From: Euborellia annulipes
Taxonomy: Eukaryota > Arthropoda > Insecta > Dermaptera > Anisolabididae
NCBI GenBank assembly: GCA_023213315.1
Contig: JAKCPI010001988.1
Span: forward strand, 117,766-181,765
DNA length: 64,000 nucleotides
Reading direction: 5' to 3'
The notes beneath the pieces are model-generated. The model saw only the letters and a program-made list of their open reading frames with translations. It did no database searches and was not told the DNA's origin. The stretch's first letter is position 1. Every line of letters begins with the position of its first letter. The translations under genes were made by a program, and so were the position numbers. Shown one piece after another: positions 57,553 to 64,000 of this stretch.

Positions 57553-58325
57553 GAACCAACATTTTGCCGGGAAAATATTCCGAAAGGAATGAAATTTTTA
57601 CTGGTTATTTGGTAGTACTCTAGAATGCCAATCTTAATTTTTCGATCTCGAGGACTGTGTGGGGGGAGGGGAGGGGGATAAAAACCTCAAAAATTTGAGA
57701 ATTCTTCAGTTTTTTGCTTATATCTCTTAAACTATTCATATTTTGTGAAATATAGCACAATACAAATTTGTAGAGCATTAAATTTGCTAAAATTTGGTAC
57801 CTAAAACGAATTCGTAAACCCAATACTAACCGAAATACGGTCAGGAAATAGATTTGTTTGTATATATTAATACTTATGAGTTGGTATCATAATAAAGATT
57901 TATTGCACGATTATTGGGATATTTTTGATTAATACTAAAATAAAGATATATCTTTAATCATTATCTCTAAACCTTGGGAAAGAGAGAGAGAGAGAGAGCC
58001 AGGCTTAATGGTCCTGTAAAAATCATCCGATCCAATCGAATCAATGGCATCTTTCCAGAACGATCATCCATGAAAAATATCCAACATTTATTTAATCTCT
58101 TGATTCATATTGAATTCAATTTGAAAATTAAAAATTATGCTCATTTTTAAACCCTGAAATGTATGATAATTAGTTTGAAAGTATCTGAGCAGGGGAGAGA
58201 GAAAAAAAGCTTATTTCGTCAGTATAAGACGTTTAATGAATTATTATGAAGCCTATATAATATGAATAATAACAATTTTGGGGGCTGCTGTTTTAGAAAT
58301 AAGTTGCACTGCAATTTTCATTTGT

Positions 58326-58357
58326 CTATCTAACGTTTCGGTCATCTTCAGAACAAT
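58326..58357 (-). ncRNA. Hammerhead relic, locus 13
   Basis: On minus: CTGAAGA TGACC GAAACGTT. Core halves intact but helix II has collapsed to a few bases, apparently by an internal deletion. Confidence 0.4.
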
Positions 58358-58864
58358 TATTTAACAAATTTCTGATTTCTCTAATGCAAATAGAACACGA
58401 TCCCAAGTAATTTTTCATGTTAGTATTAATAGTCTAATATTAATATTGAAATTCAACCTTGTCCCAAGAAGGTGTTATAAATAAAACGGAACTCAGCTTA
58501 TTTTCATTCATTTATTCCGAATATGTCTTCGTCAAACAATAAAATAAGTTATACTGTAATTATAACCCATATTCAAAATATTTTGTTAATAAATCAAACA
58601 TTAATCAATTTGGTGAACTTTTAATAGTCATGGATAGAATTACTTAATTTAATAGGATTAAAACGAAACGTCTTACAGTAGCGCAAATGCTTTGCTCTCT
58701 CCTGTTTCACAAACTAATCTTTTATAACGGACTATATACGATTATAAACAAGCCGGAGGTTTTCTGAGGACGTGGTAGAAGATGGCAGAACGATTTAATT
58801 TATTAAAAAGTAATTTAATCACAGCGGTTATAATTGGGCCATACTTATATAAACAATAAATTCT

Positions 58865-59070
58865 TGCAATAGAATGGTACGATCTATTGTAATAATATTG
58901 AGACTAAAGCCCGGTAGTTAGGCAGCCCAAATGGCACTTGGACACTAAAGCTTTCTTGTCTGTGTGAGAAATACCTTTTTCAAAGCAGGCAATAGGCCGA
59001 ACGACCATGTGCCATTTGGGTTGCCTAGCTACCGGGCTTTAGTCTCAATACTATTGCAATAGATGGTATA
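58865..59070. repeat. Hairpin element (~70-bp arms)
   Basis: GAGACTAAAGCCCGGTAGTT and GCAGCCCAAATGGCAC (58900-58938) are mirrored by GTGCCATTTGGGTTGC and CTACCGGGCTTTAGTCTC (59010-59047) around ~70 unpaired bases. Few changes between arms. Confidence 0.75.
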
Positions 59071-59250
59071 TTTTAAATTATTATATCGATGGCAACAGAG
59101 AGACTTTTCCTCGCGGCAACCCAAAAGGTGTTCTGTTGCATTTCTTCACTGTAACAATTTTTGGGTTATTGTTTTTGTAGTTAATTTTTTTCCTTGAGTA
59201 TGGGCTTGTTGATATACGGGTGATAAGATAGTTGTTTTTTATTTTATTTT

Positions 59251-59795
59251 TACTTTCTCTTACCTATGTATATATGTAATATATATATATATATATATAT
59301 AGAGAAAGTATTGGATTCATGTCAAAAATTCGATGTCGAGATTTTGATGGATCTTCACGTTTTGAGGTCCCCTGAATCCAAAAAAGTGGTTTTCGCGACA
59401 TGGTCTGTCTGTGGGTGGGTGGGTGTGTGTGTGTGGGTGTGTGTGTGTTCAATTTTAAGCATGAAGGAATTGAGCTACGAGGTTGAAATTTTATATTTAA
59501 GTTAAACACCTCCCGGGACCGGCAAAATAAGCTTTTAATCAAAATCGGCCAAAGAGTACTAGTACTTTACTGATGTACTTTTTCAGTTTTTTTCGATTTT
59601 CTCAAAATTTGCTCCAACAATTTTTTTTTTTAATTCAAAAATCAATTAATTTTTAGATTCTCTTTAAAATGTATATTCTCATTTTGCAATTGAAATCTTC
59701 TGAAGACCACTTTACTCTTGTATTTCATAGGGAAGATAGGATAAATGGTTGCCATGGTAACAAAATATAAATATTTTCCCATACTTATAAATTTT
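59251..59795 (+). mobile_element. Family B copy lacking its 3' hairpin (first of a tandem pair)
   Basis: Starts TACTTTCTCTTACC, carries GTGTGG repeats at 59411-59449, X-box-like site at 59748-59761, and stops where the next copy begins. Head-to-tail tandem with 59795-60419. Confidence 0.75.
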
Positions 59796-60419
59796 ACTTT
59801 CTCTTACCTATGTATATATGTAATATATATATAGAGAGAAAGTATTGGATTCATGTCAAAAATTCGATGTCGAGATTTTGATGGATCTTCACGTTTTGAG
59901 GTCCCCTGAATCCAAAAAAGTGGTTTTCGCGACATGGTCTGTCTGTGGGTGGGTGGGTGGGTGGGTGTTCAATTTTAAGGATGAAGGAATTGAGCTACGA
60001 GGTTGAAATTTTATATTTAAGTTAAACACCTCCCGGGACCGGAAAAATAAGCTTTTAATCAAAATCGGCCAAAGAGTACTAGTACTCTACTGATGTACTT
60101 TTTCAGTTTTTTTCGATTTTCTCAAAATTTGCTCCGATTTTTTTTTAAATTCAAAAATCAATTATTTTTTAGATGTTCTTTAAAATGTATATTCTCATTT
60201 TGCGATTGAAATCTTCTGAAGACCACTTTACTCTTGTATTTCATAGGGAAGATAGGAGAAATGGTTGCCATGGTAACAAAAATATAAATATTTTCCCATA
60301 CTTATAAATTTTACATCTGAATTCAAATGTTCCGTACTGTCGGGAAAAGCACAGAACACAACTTTCGATTACCGAAGGTAAGAGAAAGTTGTGTGCTGTG
60401 CGCCAGTCACACCAGATTT
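59795..60419 (+). mobile_element. Family B copy (second of a tandem pair)
   Basis: Complete except for a small deletion before the terminal hairpin (one arm shortened, GGGAAAAGCACAGAACACAA). GGTG repeat 59948-59968; X-box-like site 60264-60277; palindrome A to 60419. Confidence 0.75.
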
Positions 60420-60427
60420 TATTTATT

Positions 60428-60545
60428 TAAGTTCTTTTCGGCAACTGAGGCCATTTAGACCCTGTCTCTATTTATTTCAATTTATTGGGAGCCAATTAAA
60501 ATGAAATAAATTTTTATATCATGAGGCGGGATGCAAGTTAGTTGT
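60428..60545 (-). mobile_element. SINE fragment, second type
   Basis: TTCTTTTCGGCAACTGAGGC, CATTTAGACCCTGTCTCTAT, GAGGCGGGATGCAAGTTAG. The tRNA head is cut off after the B-box region. Confidence 0.6.
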
Positions 60546-60571
60546 TGATCAGTTAACGTAAGCTGTCAGCT

Positions 60572-60714
60572 CAGGGCCGGATCTAGGGGGGGGGGGGGGG
60601 GGGGGTGCGTGTCTCCCGGGTGGCAGATATCAGGGGGCGGCAATTGATTAAGGAGGGGGCGGCAAATTAAATTTTGCCCCCCCCCCCCTAAAAAATCTTC
60701 TTGTTCCGGCCCTG
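60572..60714. mobile_element. hAT-like MITE, 143 bp, perfect 8-bp duplication
   Basis: Ends CAGGGCCGGATCTAGG and TGTTCCGGCCCTG. TGTCAGCT on both sides (60564-60571 and 60715-60722). Deletion derivative of 13707-15008 (shares CAGATATCAGGGGGCGGCAA). Confidence 0.85.
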
Positions 60715-61039
60715 TGTCAGCTTCTTGTTCTCTCTTTATTGGCCTATTGTTTATCTCATCAAAAATTATTTATTTATTTATTTAAAAAAGATTTTGGCAT
60801 TAGGCCACCAGCCATTAGCACCAATATCTCTTTACAAATCATTGCAATTATAAAATTCACATCCACTGAGACTAATATAATATAGTATTATTATAGTACC
60901 GTATATATGGCCTAAGATGCCGAAAAGACTATAAAAAAAAAAAAATAACAAGTTAAAGTAAACCTCAGAAGAAGAGAATTAATGACAAATTTTTTTAAAT
61001 ATTTTCCATCAACTATAACAAATTATTAACTATGTAGAG

Positions 61040-61130
61040 CCTTGATTGAAAATGATGGAATTTTTTCAATCAATGCTCAAATAGACTGTTCATTAGCCAG
61101 TCAATATATCGTTTAAGAGATATGTTTGTG
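61040..61130 (-). repeat. Dispersed repeat, partner at 25190-25270
   Basis: Minus strand reads CTTAAACGATATATTGACTG, GAACAGTCTATTTGAGCATT, GATTGAAAAAATTCCATCA. Confidence 0.65.
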
Positions 61131-61134
61131 CTTA

Positions 61135-62600
61135 AGATATAACAAATTATACCTTTATTAACTAATAGCTATATTTAAATAAAATAAACATACATATTTT
61201 AATTTATTATTATTTACATAAAATACATTTTTTAATATAAAAAAAACAAATATTTTCTCTTCAAATAAATTAATATCTCATTTTGTATTTTTAATTAAAT
61301 TTTAAAACAACATTTTGTTATTTATTTCATTTCATATATATTTTTTTTTATTAATATAAAATATTTTCCTGTTTACAACAGGATATCTTTATTAACTTTT
61401 CAAAACCATTTAATTATTAGATTTATTTAATTATTGAAAGTTCATATTAGCCGGTATAAAATAATATCACACTTCAAAAAGATTTTTTCTTTAAAGTTGG
61501 GATAATTATGCTTGACTGAGTGCAAGGATGCTTGTCAAATCATCTGTAACATGTCCTAAAATTATATCAATAGTTGCCATGTGACAATTTGACTGCCTGT
61601 GAATATATTAAGGTTTGATGTGCTTGATGTCTGTTCCAAACATGGGATCACTGATTGACATATCTGAATGTGAGCCCTTTTAGGGATTAGGGATTAACTT
61701 TGCTTCTCACAATGTGTTCCGGTTGTGGTTGTTTTCCCATGAGAACAAATGCAGCATTTAATTTTTTTCAAAATATAATTTAATTAATAATTAAAAATAA
61801 AAATATATATATGTTAATTCATCTTTGATACTCATTATTACTGGATTTGAAATTTTTTTTTTTTTTTTTGAATCTCTTTAGAAAGAGCAGGATTAATTAT
61901 CCTTTTTACTTCACCTCCCATAGTTGATCCAATCTGCTTTATTCCCTTGCCTAATCTGCTCATTTATTTTCACAATTATTTTATGATAAGCTTCTTTCTC
62001 TGTTTATTAAGATTCCAAGAATAAATCAGCACAATCCCAAGTGAAATCCTTCAAGCGGATTCTCATACTAACAATGAACATACAGACCTAATTAGATTCA
62101 CCTTGTATATTTAACCTTCCATTTTTATTTTTTTTATTTTTTTTTTCCTTTTTTTAAATTTTATTTTATAATGACAGGATGCTTTCTATTTCCATATAAA
62201 AACGATTGTATTATAAACCTTCTTTGGTGGTCTTTTGTATTCCTTAATTTGAATAAAATTTTGCTTTTATACCAGTAAGATAAATAAATATGAATTTTAT
62301 TAAACGTTCAAACAAAACAGTTAATTTGAGATATACAGTACGTCTGACAAATAGACCTCTCTTGCGTAAAACTTAATAAAAAATAAAATACATGTACGAG
62401 GCCTTAATAAAAAAATTACGATTGTCTTAAATTATAATTTCCCATTTACTTTGCATACTAAAAGATTTATTTTTATTTTTTAAATTCCCCCTTTGGGCTA
62501 TTAGGGTTTGATAGTTTCACTATTTAATATTATTAATTCCGATAGCTACCGGTACGTTTCACACGCTTGATTTCCAGGGCCACACAACCGAAATACAGCT
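61135..62600. other. AT-rich DNA, no feature seen
   Basis: Long A/T runs; no exon or repeat recognised. Confidence 0.4.
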
Positions 62601-62614
62601 GTCACATTGCAGAG

Positions 62615-62712
62615 TTTTTTTTTTTTTTTAACACTCACACCGAGATCCGAACCCACGACCCTTGGTTTAGAAGGCCAGCACGCTACCAACTACACCAAGG
62701 CCCGAGGGCTTT
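62615..62712 (-). mobile_element. tRNA-derived SINE head joined to tail
   Basis: On minus: CCTCGGGCCTTGGTGTAGTT, GTAGCGTGCTGGCC, CGTGGGTTCGGATCTCGG then directly GTGTGAGTGTT and T-run complement. The body between B box and tail is missing. Confidence 0.7.
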
Positions 62713-63154
62713 ACTTTATTTATACAACATAAGTTTATAATTTGACAAATATTTATTTAAATTAAATAAATAATTCATTACCGACTGACGTTCTACACAC
62801 TTGTTCCTCGGGGTAAACAAGAGTTAAAGCCACTTGGTCCATGCATAACGTGCTCTTTCTGTCCTGAGAGATAAAATTTACTTTAATTATATTGTGCTCA
62901 ATTTAATTTAATATAAATTATATATGGACGGTTTCTAAATGATTTATAAGAAATTTTTAATGAGGTCTTGAATAAGCTGGTTAATTTCGCCCTCTTCATT
63001 TCCTGCTTTTGTTAATTTTTACCTGTCTTTTTCTACTTAAATGTATAATAGTATTTTTTTTTAATTATTAATATTAATTTTACCCAAGATTATCTGTTAA
63101 GTTGCCCCGAACTTGAAATTTTATGTGTATTTTATTTTAATATTTAAAAAAATA

Positions 63155-63332
63155 TATTTATGTTTTTTTTTTCGGCATTTTGAAGTCATTTTGACCCCGT
63201 CCTTATTTATTCCAATTGATTGGTACCCAATTAATTGAAATAAATTCTTCGCCTGAGGTGGGATGCGAACCTTTAACCTTTGGTACCAAAAGCTAATGTT
63301 CTACCTCTGAGCTATAGGTCAAGGGCTATGTT
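63155..63332 (-). mobile_element. tRNA-derived SINE, second head type
   Basis: On minus: CTTGACCTATAGCTCAGAGG TAGAACA (A box), AAAGGTTCGCATCCCACC (B box), TTGGGTACCAATCAATTGGA, then GGGGTCAAAATGAC and the common tail. The head differs from the GGCTTGGTGTAGAGG type. Confidence 0.75.
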
Positions 63333-63498
63333 AATATTTTAAATTTCTTTCTTGATGAAATCTTTTTTCAAAAGCGTCACGATTATCGCCGAGGGTGGGT
63401 CCGAGAGGACTGGATATGACTCTAGAAACTATTAGCGCTTTTTTTAAAAATTTTCATCAAATTTAAAAAATATTTTCTATTTTTTTAATATAATCCAG

Positions 63499-63674
63499 CA
63501 GTGACCGGGTCAGCTTTTTCTTAGTGGGGGAGGAGGAGTGGGGGCAAACTTGCCAACAGGGGGGGGAGTGCGGATAATATACATATAGGCTATATCAACA
63601 GAGAAACAAAAAATTGGGGAGGGGGACATTGTCGGGGGTACTTGCCCCCCCCCCCCACCGTAGCGCCATCACTG
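63499..63674. mobile_element. hAT-like MITE, 176 bp, perfect 8-bp duplication
   Basis: Ends CAGTGACCGGGTCAGC and TAGCGCCATCACTG. TAATCCAG on both sides (63491-63498 and 63675-63682). G-rich and C-rich arms. Confidence 0.8.
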
Positions 63675-63754
63675 TAATCCAGAAAATAAAACAATATAGG
63701 CCTAATCGAAAAAAAATTTTTGTCTGTGTTTTATTTTCTTATTTTTTTAAGTTT

Positions 63755-63932
63755 TTTAAGGTCTTTTTCGGCATCTAAGGCCATTTAGACCCCATCCCTA
63801 TTTATTTCAAATGATTTGTACTCAAATCAAATGATTAAATTTTTCTCGCTTGGGACGGGAAGCGAACCCGGGACCCCGGCGCGCGAAGCTAGTGTCTTCT
63901 CTCTGAGCCACGGGTCAAGGACGTTAAATTTA
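63755..63932 (-). mobile_element. tRNA-derived SINE, second head type
   Basis: On minus: CTTGACCCGTGGCTCAGAGA (A box), CCCGGGTTCGCTTCCCGTCC (B box), then GGGGTCTAAATGGCCTTAGA and GCCGAAAAAGACC tail. GC-rich head, little decay. Confidence 0.75.
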
Positions 63933-64000
63933 TTTGGACACCAAAAAAATTCGCCCCTTGAATTTGTTACATATCAAAGCATCGGGTGTTAACAATCCAT

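Noticed and set aside
59264..59542. Reading frames shared between 41.9, 46.0 and 59.3 kb
   Set aside because: They recur only because they lie in copies of family B and are broken by the microsatellite; not protein genes.

Overview
The window is AT-rich, non-coding eukaryotic DNA, most likely from an invertebrate metazoan with a large, transposon-filled genome. An arthropod is my weak preference, because decayed mariner-type transposase and many small hAT-type and tRNA-derived elements fit that group. I see no bacterial gene organisation, no rRNA, no CRISPR array and no full-length protein gene. Nearly all long reading frames are chance frames through low-complexity or repeat DNA and are left out.

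Protein-coding content is a few isolated exons. The best is a GC-rich 163-bp internal exon on + at 41397-41559, open for 53 codons between good splice sites. A second candidate on + (50641-50753) carries a start codon 33 bases before a GTGAGT donor. On the minus strand, 28008-28141 has excellent splice sites but no open frame (UTR or lncRNA exon), and 25465-25608 is a GC/CpG-rich exon candidate. Weaker candidates lie at 18539-18645 (+) and 21911-21959 (-). Introns would be many kilobases long.

The rest is layered repeats. (1) At about a dozen loci there are small hammerhead-ribozyme motifs of the kind known from Penelope-like retroelements: CUGARGA, short helix II, GAAAC-GUC, with a self-complementary two-base-pair helix III. 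At six loci they sit as divergent inverted pairs (left copy on -, right copy on +). Two of these pairs are bounded by 11-12 bp target-site duplications, so they look like complete small mobile units. (2) A ~675-bp family ('family B') in about ten copies, carrying an internal microsatellite, an RFX/X-box-like palindrome and a ~90-bp terminal hairpin ('palindrome A') that also occurs alone. (3) A swarm of hAT-like miniature elements, several with perfect 8-bp target-site duplications, often nested in each other or in families 1 and 2. (4) tRNA-derived SINEs with several different heads but a common 3' tail, one with a perfect 12-bp duplication. (5) A decayed mariner/IS630-type transposase (5551-5835, -), a pogo/Tigger-like 5' fragment (33161-33412), minisatellites and homopolymers, including a run of 65 C.

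Layout: 1-5 kb SINEs and a diverged direct repeat; 5-8.8 kb mariner relic, SINE and family B; 10-12.9 kb hammerhead elements, hAT-like element and SINEs; 13.7-18 kb nested hAT-like elements and the C65 tract; 18-28 kb mostly unique AT-rich DNA with weak exon candidates and minisatellites; 30-31.5 kb family B; 34-42.9 kb hammerhead pairs, the coding exon, family B and a hammerhead split by a hAT-like insertion; 43-49 kb nested hAT-like/family B, hammerhead pair and a SINE; 50.6 kb first-exon candidate; 54-56 kb SINEs and hAT-like element; 56.8-60.7 kb hammerhead relics, hairpin element, tandem family B, MITE; 61-64 kb AT-rich DNA, SINEs and a MITE.
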